Below are positions 28,440-37,516 of a stretch of 64,000 nt of DNA, in pieces. The DNA is taken from assembly GCF_000314995.1 (NCBI RefSeq), contig NZ_BAEO01000044.1, positions 1 to 64,000 on the forward strand. The letters run 5' to 3'. Both the position numbers and the translations under genes were made by a program. Numbering within the stretch: position 1 is the stretch's first letter; the number at the start of each line of letters is the position of its first letter. The notes under the pieces were generated by a model. That model worked only from the letters and a program-made list of their open reading frames with translations. It was not told the origin of the DNA and did no database searches. Source of the DNA: Paraglaciecola arctica BSs20135 (GTDB taxonomy: Bacteria; Pseudomonadota; Gammaproteobacteria; Enterobacterales; Alteromonadaceae).

Positions 28440-28454
28440 GTGCCGGTTTAAGCT

Positions 28455-29171
28455 TTAAATCAGTTCTAACAATTGGGTTAACTGACTCAGTTGAACATGG
28501 GGTAAAACTTGTGCATCTTCATGACGCATATTCATACATCTATCTTCAGCATACCAAGCAGTTTGGTAACCTGCTTTAAGAGCGCCATATATGTCTTTTG
28601 GCAAGTTATCCCCTACATGCAAAATATTTCCATGAGGGATATTCAGGTGAGTTTGTGCAGCATCAAACATAGCTTTATGCGGTTTCATGGGTAATTCTAC
28701 GCTAGCCTTAAAGCTGCCACAAAAATACTCTTCAAGTCCAATTTGTTGTAGGTTAACGTTTCCATTGGTGATGGCGACTAAAGGTAGCTTATCCGCTAGG
28801 GTTTTTAATAAAGAATGTACGTTTCTATTTAAAGTGAAATTACTTCTTTGATAATAAAAATGTTCGAAACACTGTGTGGTTGCGGTATTTAGTTCGTCTC
28901 CCGACAACCCCAATTTCTTAAAACCAGTATTTAGCGTTAACCTTCTTAGTTCTCCCATGTCATTTTTAAGTGATGGATTAGCTAAAATATGTGCTTTTTG
29001 TTGCTTGCGCCAAAATCCCTTCTCAACATGCCTAGTTGCAGGATATTGCTGCTGCATAAATTCAATTAAGGAACGTTCGGCTTCAACAATCACACTAGTA
29101 TTTTCATATAAGGTGTCGTCTAAGTCGAATGTAATCGCTTGAATTTTATTAAGTTTTTTATAATAAATCAT
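28455..29171 (-). CDS. yigB: HAD-family phosphatase YigB
   Basis: 238-residue HAD hydrolase. Motif I ITFDLDDTLYEN, motif II AITNGN, and motif III/IV HVGDNLPKDIYGALKAGY are intact. In E. coli YigB removes phosphate from 5-amino-6-(5-phosphoribitylamino)uracil in flavin synthesis. It is the last gene of the lptM-lysA-dapF-DUF484-xerC-yigB series, the same order as in E. coli, which supports the assignment. Confidence 0.9.
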   Translation of the reverse strand: MIYYKKLNKIQAITFDLDDTLYENTSVIVEAERSLIEFMQQQYPATRHVEKGFWRKQQKAHILANPSLKNDMGELRRLTLNTGFKKLGLSGDELNTATTQCFEHFYYQRSNFTLNRNVHSLLKTLADKLPLVAITNGNVNLQQIGLEEYFCGSFKASVELPMKPHKAMFDAAQTHLNIPHGNILHVGDNLPKDIYGALKAGYQTAWYAEDRCMNMRHEDAQVLPHVQLSQLTQLLELI

Positions 29172-29203
29172 TTAGGACTATATGTTCTTTTTAAGTGTAT
29201 TGG

Positions 29204-30091
29204 TTATTTAGATTTTTTTGCTCTTGGGTGTGCACTATCATATACGTGGGCTAAGTGCTGAAAGTTCAGGTGAGTATATACTTGAGTAGTAGATAAATTA
29301 GCATGCCCCAATAACTCTTGTACACCTCTTAAGTCTGAGCTTGATTCTAAAACATGAGTGGCAAAACTGTGTCGTAGTTTGTGTGGGTTAACAGCTTGTT
29401 CCAGATTTTGTCGAGTAGCCCACAATTTCATTCGTTTAGCTATTTGGCGGGTGCCGAGCCTATTTTTGCGCATGCTCACAAATAATGCAGGTTCTTCACT
29501 TGTTGCGAGTTCGGGCCTTATTTTTAACCACACACCTAACGCTTCTAAGGCAATTCTACCAATTGGTAACAAACGTTCTTTATTACCTTTACCTATCACT
29601 CTAAGTTGATTGTCAGCTTGAATACTTTTGATATTAAGATTAGCCAATTCTGATAAACGTAGCCCACAACTATACATAAGCTCCATCATAGCCTTGTCTC
29701 GTATGGCCAGAATGTCATCTTCTTTTATATCCAATAATTGATGCATCTCATCGACATTCAATTGTTTTGGCAATGGTTTGGCTTGTTTAGGTGCTTGAAT
29801 AGATGATGCTGGGTTTTGTGATAGTTGATCTTGTTGAACAAGAAAGGCGCAAAACCCACGGATTGCTGATAAGCGTAAAGCAATTGAACGAGCACTTAGA
29901 TTACTTTTGCGCGCCTCGTTTAGGATCTTGCGTACATCTGTGATAGCGAATGTTGACCAAGATTCAATATCAAGTTTATTAAAAGCGACAGTCAGCTGTC
30001 GGTTGTAATTTTCTATGGAATTATTAGCCAGATTTTTTTCGTACTTCAGGTACGCGAGATATTTTTCTAACCATGGGTCTAGCTTTAACAT
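29204..30091 (-). CDS. xerC: Tyrosine recombinase XerC
   Basis: Chromosome dimer resolution recombinase working with XerD at dif. 295 residues (E. coli 298). N-terminal SAM-like domain, then the catalytic residues: Arg in YSCGLRLSELANL, Lys in VIGKGNKERLLP, HxxR in HKLRHSFATH, His in LLGHANLSTTQVYTHLNF with the nucleophile Tyr. Its place in the dapF operon shows it is the housekeeping XerC and not a mobile integrase. Confidence 0.97.
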   Translation of the reverse strand: MLKLDPWLEKYLAYLKYEKNLANNSIENYNRQLTVAFNKLDIESWSTFAITDVRKILNEARKSNLSARSIALRLSAIRGFCAFLVQQDQLSQNPASSIQAPKQAKPLPKQLNVDEMHQLLDIKEDDILAIRDKAMMELMYSCGLRLSELANLNIKSIQADNQLRVIGKGNKERLLPIGRIALEALGVWLKIRPELATSEEPALFVSMRKNRLGTRQIAKRMKLWATRQNLEQAVNPHKLRHSFATHVLESSSDLRGVQELLGHANLSTTQVYTHLNFQHLAHVYDSAHPRAKKSK

Positions 30092-30099
30092 TTCACTGA

Positions 30100-30765
30100 T
30101 TAATAGGTCAGCAATTTAGGCAATAAAATACCTAAAAATTGCTGCAGTTGGGTGATCAGTAAGGTGTCCATATCGGGATTGAAATGCCCAGGATTTTTGC
30201 TACCAATTGCCAATATTCCGAGTTCACCTAAATCACCAATGAGCAACAAAGCAACTGAATTAGCTTCCTGATCAGCAAACAATAATTTGCGTTCATGCTC
30301 ACTTAAACGGCCAAAGAAAAACTTATCTCGTTTAAAGCGTTTTTCGATAAATAAACGTTGTTGGATCTCAGGTAAAGCATGAGCACCTTTGAAAGGTTTC
30401 AAAGTTACAGATGCCAACTGGAGGTTTTCTTGAATGACTTCTTCCAAAATAAATTTCAGATCATCCAAATTAGTACACTTTAAAATGCGCAAATTTAGAT
30501 CTGCATAGACCCGATAAATGGCTTCGTTTTGTTTGGCAATAGAAATTAATTGATTTAACTTATGACTCAGGCTTCTGACTTTTTTACGCAGTTGTTCACT
30601 TTGTAGCTCCACCAAAGATACACTGCCTTTATTGGGATGGGGGATACTAATTTTCTCAATAATCTGAGGATATTGGGCGAAAAAATCAGGGTTTTCAAGC
30701 AAATACGCAACTACTTGTTCTGCGTCAAGTAGTTCTTCAGATTCATATGCAGTCGTTATATCCAT
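30100..30765 (-). CDS. DUF484 family protein
   Basis: 221 residues, GAF-like fold expected. The N terminus has the typical AEQVVAYLLENPDFFAQYP, followed by a coiled-coil stretch (LVELQSEQLRKKVRSLSHKL) and a C-terminal GAF-like region ending in LGILLPKLL. It corresponds to the full-length version of E. coli yigA and sits between dapF and xerC, eight bases before xerC. Function unknown, though conserved linkage suggests a role near xerC or cell-wall precursor supply. Confidence 0.9.
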   Translation of the reverse strand: MDITTAYESEELLDAEQVVAYLLENPDFFAQYPQIIEKISIPHPNKGSVSLVELQSEQLRKKVRSLSHKLNQLISIAKQNEAIYRVYADLNLRILKCTNLDDLKFILEEVIQENLQLASVTLKPFKGAHALPEIQQRLFIEKRFKRDKFFFGRLSEHERKLLFADQEANSVALLLIGDLGELGILAIGSKNPGHFNPDMDTLLITQLQQFLGILLPKLLTY

Positions 30766-30786
30766 TTTATTCTTGCGACCCTTTAC

Positions 30787-31617
30787 TCATAGATTTATGT
30801 ATCCATCAAAAATATGCTCTGCGGCGCCTGTCATCTTTAATTCATTGCCATTGCCTTGCCAACGTATTTTTAAACTGCCACCGGGTAAATCAACTCTTAC
30901 GTCTTTACTTAATCTGTTTTGCAATTGACCTACTGCCACTGCAGCACATGCGCCGCTGCCACAGGCTAAGGTTTCACCGGCGCCTCTTTCATAAACACGT
31001 AGTTTTATATGGCTATGATTAATAATCTGCATAAAACCGACGTTTGCGCCTTCGCTAAAACGTTCGTGTTTTTCAAGCAAGGGACCCATAGTTGCAACAT
31101 CTGCTGTTTGCACATCGTCAACCAACAATACACAATGAGGATTACCCATAGAAACTGCACCACAAAAAAATGTTTGTTCCTGCGCTCTTAATATGTAAAT
31201 TTTTTCACGCTTATTCGCTTTGATTGGAATCAAGCTTGGCTCAAATTCGGGCACACCCATATTTACTGTAACTTGCCCATCTTTCTCTAAGTAGAGAACC
31301 ATACGACCAGCTTTAGTGCTGACCACAATTTTATTGCGGTTGGTTAGGCCTTTCATTTTTACAAAACGAGCAAAACAGCGTGCTCCGTTTCCACACTGAG
31401 AAACCTCAGTGCCATCGGCATTAAATATTCTGTAATGGAAATCTTGGTCTGGATCGTAAGGAGGCTCAACCATCAAAAGTTGATCGAATCCTATACCAAA
31501 ATTTCTGTCTGAGAGCTGTTGGATCTTCTCTTTAGAAAAAAAAACGTTTTGTGTTACGTTATCAATAACAACAAAATCATTTCCCAGACCATGCATCTTT
31601 GAAAACTGGATTTGCAT
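30787..31617 (-). CDS. dapF: Diaminopimelate epimerase
   Basis: Converts LL- to meso-diaminopimelate for lysine and peptidoglycan. 276 residues (E. coli 274). N-terminal [13 protein letters not shown], the first catalytic Cys in [12 protein letters not shown] and the second in [13 protein letters not shown] are all intact. It lies 167 bp downstream of lysA, the next enzyme of the pathway, and 21 bp upstream of the DUF484 gene. Confidence 0.97.
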   Translation of the reverse strand: MQIQFSKMHGLGNDFVVIDNVTQNVFFSKEKIQQLSDRNFGIGFDQLLMVEPPYDPDQDFHYRIFNADGTEVSQCGNGARCFARFVKMKGLTNRNKIVVSTKAGRMVLYLEKDGQVTVNMGVPEFEPSLIPIKANKREKIYILRAQEQTFFCGAVSMGNPHCVLLVDDVQTADVATMGPLLEKHERFSEGANVGFMQIINHSHIKLRVYERGAGETLACGSGACAAVAVGQLQNRLSKDVRVDLPGGSLKIRWQGNGNELKMTGAAEHIFDGYINL

Positions 31618-31784
31618 TGCGACTACTTAGCTAAAATTTTTGTCAACACGCACTACAACATACGTGATTGATATTATGAAAATAGTTATATCATTTCAGC
31701 GAAAGACTGACTATGTCTTTAACTAGATACTGGCTAAATAATCGCAATAATAATTAAATTAAAGTTAATCATACAAAATAATAC

Positions 31785-33035
31785 TTATGTTGGTATGTGC
31801 TCACTCTCAAATAATTGCTCTATTTTCTCACGCTCTCTGACCAAATGTATATTGTTACCGTCAATTAACACTTCTGCGGCTCTACAGCGACTATTGTAGT
31901 TAGACGCCATGGCAAAACCATATGCACCAGCACTACGAACAGCAAGGTAATCGTCAGGTGCGATAGTCAACTCACGACCTTTTCCGAGAAAATCACCAGT
32001 TTCGCAAATAGGGCCTACTATGTCATAAACGGCTTTTGGTCTTTCAAGAGCTGCGTTAAGAGGAATGATATTTTGCCATGCAGAGTAAAGCGCAGGACGA
32101 ATAAGGTCATTCATTGCAGCATCAACAATAGCAAAATTTTTCTCTGCACCTTGTTTTAGAAATTCTACCTTGGTTAATAACACTCCAGCATTGGCCATAA
32201 TTGCTCTACCAGGTTCGAAGATTAGCAATAAATCTTCGCGACCTTCTAATCGCTCTGCAATAGCTTGCGTATATTGGTCTGGATGAGGAGGTTTTTCATC
32301 ATTGTATGTCACACCTAAGCCACCACCAACATCAAGGTGTTTTATATGGATATTTTGCTGCGCTAACTCGTCAATTAAGGCAAGTAATATATCTAAAGCA
32401 TCGACAAAAGGTGTTAAATCAGTGAGTTGTGACCCAATATGGCAATCAATGCCGACTACATTTAAAAAGGGTAAGCTGTTAGCATATTGGTAAATTTCAA
32501 CGGCTTGTTGGCGTTCAACTCCAAACTTGTTGTCTTTAAGACCAGTGGATATGTACGGATGCGTCTTAGCATCGACATCAGGGTTAACTCGAATAGAGAT
32601 AGGCGCTTTTTTACCTGCTTGTTCGGCGACTTCGTTTATACGAGCCAATTCACTGCGAGACTCAACATTAAAACACTTAATATTATGCTTTAGGGCTAAA
32701 GCAATTTCATCTTGGGTTTTACCTACTCCAGAAAACACAACTTTGCTGGGATCTCCGCCAGCCTTGAGCACGCGGGTTAATTCTCCACCAGACACGATAT
32801 CAAAACCTGAGCCTAGTTTGGCCATTACATTTAATACTGCCAAATTTGAGTTGGCTTTGACTGCATAACAAATTAAATGAGGCTGACTCCCCGCAGCTCT
32901 ATCAAAGGCATGCCAATGCCTTTCAATTGTGGCCTTTGAATAGACATAACATGGTGTACCGTATTTTCTCGCCACGGCTTCAAGGGACACGTCTTCAGCA
33001 AACAGTTGTTGATCTTTATAGGCAAAGTAGTCCAT
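31785..33035 (-). CDS. lysA: Diaminopimelate decarboxylase
   Basis: PLP enzyme that decarboxylates meso-DAP to L-lysine. The start is the ATG at 33035 with GAAGGAAAAG upstream (inside the end of lptM), giving 416 residues from MDYFAYKDQQL. The PLP-binding Lys is in CYAVKANSN, and the active-site motif CETGDFLGKGREL and the PLP phosphate region HLDVGGGLG are present. Only one base separates the lptM stop from this ATG, so the genes are translationally coupled. Confidence 0.97.
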   Translation of the reverse strand: MDYFAYKDQQLFAEDVSLEAVARKYGTPCYVYSKATIERHWHAFDRAAGSQPHLICYAVKANSNLAVLNVMAKLGSGFDIVSGGELTRVLKAGGDPSKVVFSGVGKTQDEIALALKHNIKCFNVESRSELARINEVAEQAGKKAPISIRVNPDVDAKTHPYISTGLKDNKFGVERQQAVEIYQYANSLPFLNVVGIDCHIGSQLTDLTPFVDALDILLALIDELAQQNIHIKHLDVGGGLGVTYNDEKPPHPDQYTQAIAERLEGREDLLLIFEPGRAIMANAGVLLTKVEFLKQGAEKNFAIVDAAMNDLIRPALYSAWQNIIPLNAALERPKAVYDIVGPICETGDFLGKGRELTIAPDDYLAVRSAGAYGFAMASNYNSRCRAAEVLIDGNNIHLVREREKIEQLFESEHIPT

Positions 33036-33036
33036 A

Positions 33037-33207
33037 TCAATCTTTTCCTTCTTCGGCAGACTCACTTGCATCTTGTGAGTCCTGTGAGGTGTTGTTTATG
33101 GCTGGCTCTTCAGGTAAATATAAAGCACGTTTTTGGCCACAGGCAGTAAGTATAAATATCGCCACTAAAGATAAGCCAATCGCTTTTACTTTTATTCTGT
33201 TTGCCAT
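33037..33207 (-). CDS. lptM: LptM (YifL) small lipoprotein
   Basis: 56-residue lipoprotein: signal peptide with lipobox LTAC (lipidated Cys23), followed by GQKRALYLPEEP, the hallmark of the YifL/LptM family, then a polar acidic tail. LptM helps LptD assemble with LptE in the outer membrane, stabilising its disulfides. The start ATG at 33207 has AAGG upstream. The stop overlaps the ribosome site region of lysA. Same gene order (lptM-lysA-dapF type) is common in gammaproteobacteria. Confidence 0.85.
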   Translation of the reverse strand: MANRIKVKAIGLSLVAIFILTACGQKRALYLPEEPAINNTSQDSQDASESAEEGKD

Positions 33208-33527
33208 TACAACAACCTTATTAATTTTTAGGCCGTAATCATGTCATTACCAAGGATAAAAACAAAGAAGTCTAAGCCTAGAATTAGTTATTTTATGCAA
33301 TATGAAATAACTAATGGAATTACATCTGCTTATGTTTTGCTGCAGATATTCATTAATAAGGCCTACATAGTGATTGATATCAAAGATTGAATGCTGGGAC
33401 TATTAAGGGTAGTGATATTTTGCACGAGCTTGATGGCAGTGTTAAACCCATCTAAAAGCTGTTTACGCTGGATTTGCTGTGCACTAGCAGTATACTAAAA
33501 CTTGACTCAGCTATATTTGGAACAAAC
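33208..33527. promoter_or_regulatory. Divergent lptM/rraA intergenic region
   Basis: 320 bp without a gene between lptM (minus) and rraA (plus). In E. coli cyaY is the divergent neighbour of lptM; no frataxin-like frame is visible here. The main element is the 11-bp inverted repeat at 33283-33315, listed separately. Promoter boxes could not be assigned convincingly. Confidence 0.55.
33283..33315. repeat. Perfect 11-bp inverted repeat
   Basis: ATTAGTTATTT and AAATAACTAAT, identical arms separated by 11 bp, in the lptM/rraA divergent region. The A/T-rich arms and helical-turn spacing fit an operator for a dimeric regulator better than a terminator, since no T-run follows either side. Confidence 0.65.
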
Positions 33528-34013
33528 ATGGAATACAATACTTCTACTCTTTGTGATGTTTTTGCCGACAGTGTTGACGTGGTCGAACCCATGTTTGTGA
33601 GTTTTGGGGGGCGGACTTCTTACGGCGGTGAAATTACTACCATCAAATGTTTTGAAGACAAGGGCCTAATTCTAAAAACATTAGAGCAACCTGGGTTAGG
33701 CAAAGTATTGTTGATTGATGGCGGTGGCTCTATGCGCAGGGCGTTGATTGATTCTAGTGCTGCTCAGTTGGCATTCGATAATGGCTGGGAAGGGATCGTA
33801 TGTTATGGCAGTGTACGTGAAGTATATGAGCTAGAAGAAATAAACATTGGAATTCATGCCATCGCGTCAATACCCGTAAGCGCCGACGATCAAGAGTTGG
33901 GTGAAATGGATGTAGCAGTTAACTTCGGCGGTGTGACATTTTTACCAGATGACCATTTGTATGCCGACACTACTGGCATCATACTCTCCCCAGAGCCACT
34001 CGATCTTGAGTAA
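33528..34013 (+). CDS. rraA: Ribonuclease E activity regulator RraA
   Basis: Trimeric protein that binds RNase E and lowers RNA decay. The start is set at the ATG at 33528 (GGAAC upstream), giving 161 residues, exactly the E. coli length; the frame opens 18 codons earlier. Signature stretches: [40 protein letters not shown] and [13 protein letters not shown]. The RraA fold is shared with HMG aldolases, but the N terminus is typical RraA. Confidence 0.95.
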   Translation: MEYNTSTLCDVFADSVDVVEPMFVSFGGRTSYGGEITTIKCFEDKGLILKTLEQPGLGKVLLIDGGGSMRRALIDSSAAQLAFDNGWEGIVCYGSVREVYELEEINIGIHAIASIPVSADDQELGEMDVAVNFGGVTFLPDDHLYADTTGIILSPEPLDLE

Positions 34014-34091
34014 TATTTTTTTGTGCTGATAGACGTTGCTAATTCCGTACTTTATACGGATTGGCATAAATTAATTTATCATCTAAAAATA

Positions 34092-34124
34092 AAAAGGCCG
34101 CTATTCAATGAACAGCGGCCTTTT
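34092..34124. terminator. Bidirectional terminator rraA/exbD
   Basis: AAAAGGCCGCT/AGCGGCCTTTT, a perfect 11-bp inverted repeat with an 11-base loop and A/T flanks, lying between convergent rraA and exbD. Confidence 0.88.
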
Positions 34125-34151
34125 AATTTAATTTTACTTATTCGTTTGGTT

Positions 34152-34559
34152 TTAGCTACCAACCAATACTGAGACGTTAGCAATACCGGCTCTTTTTACT
34201 TCGTTAATAACTTCAGTTACATCACCGTGTTTGGCTTTTGGATGAGCCTGAACAGCTGCGCTATCCTGGTTATTTTCGGCCAAAAAGCTTTGAATATTTG
34301 CTTCAACGCGACGAATATCTACCTGACGACCGTTAACTACAATAGTACCGTCTTCATTTACACGAATAGACAGCGACTGAACATTAGTCGGTGGTGGAGG
34401 TGTATTAGAATCTTTAGGACGATTAACTTCTAGACCTTTCTCTTTTACGAAAGAAGTGGTCACTATAAAGAAGATAAGCATGATGAACACTATGTCCAAC
34501 ATGGGAGTCATATCAATTGCAGCGTCATCATCAGAACTGCCGTGCTTTTTTCTTTTCAT
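34152..34559 (-). CDS. exbD: ExbD/TolR family biopolymer transporter
   Basis: 135-residue inner membrane protein with one N-terminal helix containing the proton-channel Asp in MTPMLDIVFIMLIFF, a Pro-rich linker (TPPPPTNV) and a periplasmic ExbD domain. It normally works as a complex with ExbB and TonB, energising outer membrane receptors. No exbB, tonB or receptor gene is beside it; the next sequence upstream is a gene remnant and the divergent sensor kinase. It seems to be a lone copy here, with partners expected elsewhere in the genome. Confidence 0.92.
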   Translation of the reverse strand: MKRKKHGSSDDDAAIDMTPMLDIVFIMLIFFIVTTSFVKEKGLEVNRPKDSNTPPPPTNVQSLSIRVNEDGTIVVNGRQVDIRRVEANIQSFLAENNQDSAAVQAHPKAKHGDVTEVINEVKRAGIANVSVLVGS

Positions 34560-34927
34560 CGGTATAAATCGCCAATTGGGTTAAAACGAGACTGCCTAGT
34601 ATAAAGGCAGTTGAGCTTCAGAGCATCTATTAATTAGCTTAAAATTAACAAAATACTCTTATTTAAGGTTTTTCAACTTATCCATAGCCTGCCCCAAATG
34701 ATAAAAATAATCCAGTAGGTTTTTAGAAATTGTTTCTCTGAATTTAGCTAAGGGCTAATCCTTCACTTAACCATAAGTCTTACGACTAATGTCGAATTGT
34801 CTATTTTTTAGGCGGCTATATAGTAACTACCCTCAGATTTTAGATCGTTTCGAACCATCAATTATTGGTCGGAGTTCGGTTTTACCAATTCAAAATGGAG
34901 ATACTTTGTTGATAGGGAAATTAAATT
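34560..34927. other. Non-coding junction before signalling cluster
   Basis: 368 bp without an intact gene. It contains the exbD promoter side, a decayed fragment of the LPD1-type gene (34659-34757), and the leader of the hybrid kinase. AGGGA at 34914-34918 is the kinase ribosome site. No mobile-element ends or integrase are visible. Confidence 0.6.
34659..34757 (-). pseudogene. 3' remnant of LPD1-type gene
   Basis: Read on the minus strand the sequence encodes ETISKNLLDYFYHLGQAM plus a short tail and stop. This matches the last residues (ATISTNLLGYFYHLGRAM) of the intact gene at 43396-44178. At DNA level about 54 of 62 positions agree, including an unbroken 20-base block (34691-34710 versus 43410-43429). 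Differences fall mainly at changeable codon positions, so it was coding before it decayed. Further upstream the frame has a stop (TAG where the intact copy has Tyr). The rest of the gene is gone. Confidence 0.75.
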
Positions 34928-37516
34928 TTGGTTGATATAAATAGCTCACATATTGAGGGTTTTATTCATCCAGTTATTATTGTGGATGGTGCATTACAGT
35001 TGCTAGCAAGTAACACCATTTTTAAGCAAAATAAATTATTAGAACAAGCCACTGAGCATGTGCTTAAATGTATCAGACCTCTGGTGCAGGGCCGTCAGGA
35101 CCGTATAAGTTTTACTTGCGTAGATTCACAATTCGTTGCTACGTCTTTGCCTATGTCAAATCAAAAGTGGGTAATTAAGTTTTCTGTTGCGCAGTCCTCT
35201 GAACTCGCAGTTCGTTATCAAAATACTTTGTCTGCCATAGATCAAATGTCCGATGCAGTGATTATTTGTGATGCAAAATCTCGAATCGATTTTGTCAATA
35301 AAAACTTCAAGTTGTTAGCTCAAAGTGTGACCTCAAATGTTATTGAGGGATTACCACTAATAGAATTTATTAGCCTTGTTCTCCAATATATAAAACTGGA
35401 AAAGCACACTAAGTTCAAGGTTATTATTCGATATATTCGTCAACAATTAACACTGCAAAAAAGTTGCCATTTTAATTTTCAACATGCTGATGGTCACCAT
35501 TTCGATTATAGAGATCGAGTGACAGACAGTGGTGAACGTATTGGCCTGCTAATTGATGAAACAGTTATTATTGAGCTTAATACACAGCTGCAAAAGGCAT
35601 GTGATGAAGCACTTAATTTAAGTGAAGCTAAAAGCAATTTTATGGCAGCCATGAGCCATGAAGTTAAAACTCCACTGAATGCTATTGTTGGTATGCTCGA
35701 CTTATGCATTATGGATGAAGAGCTAGTTCAGAATGAAAACATAATTCGCTCAAAGCGCGCAGCGGCGCATTTAATGCGTTTACTTAACGATGTTTTAGAC
35801 TTTACTAAATTTGATGCTGAGCAAGTGCAGTTGTCTCCTGTTAATACCGACATTCGGGTGCTTTGCGAACAAGTATTGGAAGATTTTGCCGGTCAGGCTC
35901 ATGTTAAGAATACCTCATTCTCCTTATATGTTGATTCGAATATTCCCCGGCAACTTTATGTGGACGATTTAAGGTTAACTCAGGTGCTAGCGAACTTAGT
36001 TAGCAATGCAATTAAGTTTAATACTAGTGCATTTCCTTTGTTGGATTTACATGTCAGCCAAGCCGAACAAAACGACCACATTATTTTTTCTGTAACAGAT
36101 AACGGCATAGGCATTCCTCTTGATCGTCAAGAGGCTATATTCTCTGGATTTGAGCAAGCTGATGCTAAGGTACATCGCCAGTTTGGGGGCTCTGGATTAG
36201 GTTTGGGTATTTGTCAGAAAATTGTCTCGTTAATGAATGGACGGCTAAGCGTGAAAAGCCAACCTTCAAACGGGGCGACTTTCACATTTGATATCCCGGT
36301 TACCTTTTCCGAAAAAAGTATTGTAACAAACACTTTTGATATGCCGGCTTTAGCCAATAAGTCCATTTTTACCGATGATAAAGCGGTATACCGCATATTA
36401 TGTAAATATGCAGAGAACTTAGGTTTTAAGGTTGTCCTGATCGACAATATGCCTAATAGTCTGTCATTCAATGAATATCTGCTGGTTACATTTAAGCATC
36501 TTTCTAAATTGAAAAAAATTAACTCATGCAACCAAAACCAAATTGCAATCTTGGTAGATCAGCAGAGTAGTCGCCATAAGACAGTGCCACTGCTTATACA
36601 ACACACACCAATCAAGTTAGATGACATTGTTGCATTTATTGAAAACAGATTGGTTGTTGAGGCTGTTAAGGTTTCCTCTGATAACAGTAGGTTGGCTAAT
36701 CAGGCGCTGGCATTAGTAGTCGAAGACAACCAAGAACTTATGTATGTGTTACGAAAGCAATTTAAATCACTAGATATAAAAGCTATTTTTGCGACCACAG
36801 TTGATGACGCAGTGATTTATTTTGAACAGCATCAATTTGATATGGTGTTCAGTGATTTTCAGCTACCCGATGGTATGGGTGATGAATTGGTTGGCCATAT
36901 TAGGCAATTAGAAAAGCAACAAGGTCGTGCAAAATCCACTATATTTATTGTGACAGCTGATAACTCAAAATCCTGTAGTGATAGTTGTTTTGCAGCCGGA
37001 GCAGACAAAGTGTTGATGAAACCACTCACTTTAAATACTTTGTGTGATCTAGTAGGCAGTGTTTCTATAAATGATAACACTCCACAGCGAAAGCAGCGGT
37101 TTGAAGAGTTTACACCGCAAGATGATGAATTTTATATTGATAATTTGGTTATCGAACAGCAGCCCGGAATTCAGTCTAACTTCTCTATCGAGACCTTGTA
37201 TAAATTGGTTGGGATTGAAAGTGCGGAAGAAATAGAAGATTTCCTGCAAGAATATAAGAAGAACCTGAGCACAGTAAAGCTTTCCATGGAGGATGCTGTC
37301 AATTCGCAAAATTGGCATGTTTTAGGGAATAAAGCCCATAGTTTAAAAAGCAGCGCAAACATCGTTGGCGCACAAGAATTAAGTTCGTTATGTGAAAATT
37401 TAGAACAATCTTGTAAAGATGATTTATCCAACCAAAACACAATTTGGCTACAAATCAGTGACAGCATCGATCAGGTTATGATGAATATTGACAGGGAATT
37501 AGCCAGTGAAGAGTGA
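34928..37516 (+). CDS. Hybrid sensor histidine kinase (PAS-HK-REC-HPt)
   Basis: 862 residues with no membrane helix, so a cytoplasmic sensor. Order: PAS-like region (about 95-215), HisKA with His244 (SHEVKTPLNAI), ATPase with N box NLVSNAIKFN (about 357) and DNGIGIP (391), a receiver-like stretch lacking the Asp (about 475-575), a functional receiver with Asp643 (FSDFQLPDG), and an HPt domain with His804 (AHSLKSSA). This is a full BarA/ArcB-like phosphorelay chain. The start is TTG at 34928, backed by AGGGA nine bases upstream. It overlaps the next gene by 11 bases. Confidence 0.93.
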   Translation: MVDINSSHIEGFIHPVIIVDGALQLLASNTIFKQNKLLEQATEHVLKCIRPLVQGRQDRISFTCVDSQFVATSLPMSNQKWVIKFSVAQSSELAVRYQNTLSAIDQMSDAVIICDAKSRIDFVNKNFKLLAQSVTSNVIEGLPLIEFISLVLQYIKLEKHTKFKVIIRYIRQQLTLQKSCHFNFQHADGHHFDYRDRVTDSGERIGLLIDETVIIELNTQLQKACDEALNLSEAKSNFMAAMSHEVKTPLNAIVGMLDLCIMDEELVQNENIIRSKRAAAHLMRLLNDVLDFTKFDAEQVQLSPVNTDIRVLCEQVLEDFAGQAHVKNTSFSLYVDSNIPRQLYVDDLRLTQVLANLVSNAIKFNTSAFPLLDLHVSQAEQNDHIIFSVTDNGIGIPLDRQEAIFSGFEQADAKVHRQFGGSGLGLGICQKIVSLMNGRLSVKSQPSNGATFTFDIPVTFSEKSIVTNTFDMPALANKSIFTDDKAVYRILCKYAENLGFKVVLIDNMPNSLSFNEYLLVTFKHLSKLKKINSCNQNQIAILVDQQSSRHKTVPLLIQHTPIKLDDIVAFIENRLVVEAVKVSSDNSRLANQALALVVEDNQELMYVLRKQFKSLDIKAIFATTVDDAVIYFEQHQFDMVFSDFQLPDGMGDELVGHIRQLEKQQGRAKSTIFIVTADNSKSCSDSCFAAGADKVLMKPLTLNTLCDLVGSVSINDNTPQRKQRFEEFTPQDDEFYIDNLVIEQQPGIQSNFSIETLYKLVGIESAEEIEDFLQEYKKNLSTVKLSMEDAVNSQNWHVLGNKAHSLKSSANIVGAQELSSLCENLEQSCKDDLSNQNTIWLQISDSIDQVMMNIDRELASEE

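Noticed and set aside
29204..30091. Tyrosine recombinase as a mobile-element integrase
   Set aside because: It is housekeeping XerC inside the conserved dapF-DUF484-xerC-yigB operon, not beside an attachment site.
31618..31784. 167-bp gap between lysA and dapF as a separate promoter or small gene
   Set aside because: No terminator, no convincing -35/-10 pair and no open frame were found; left unassigned.
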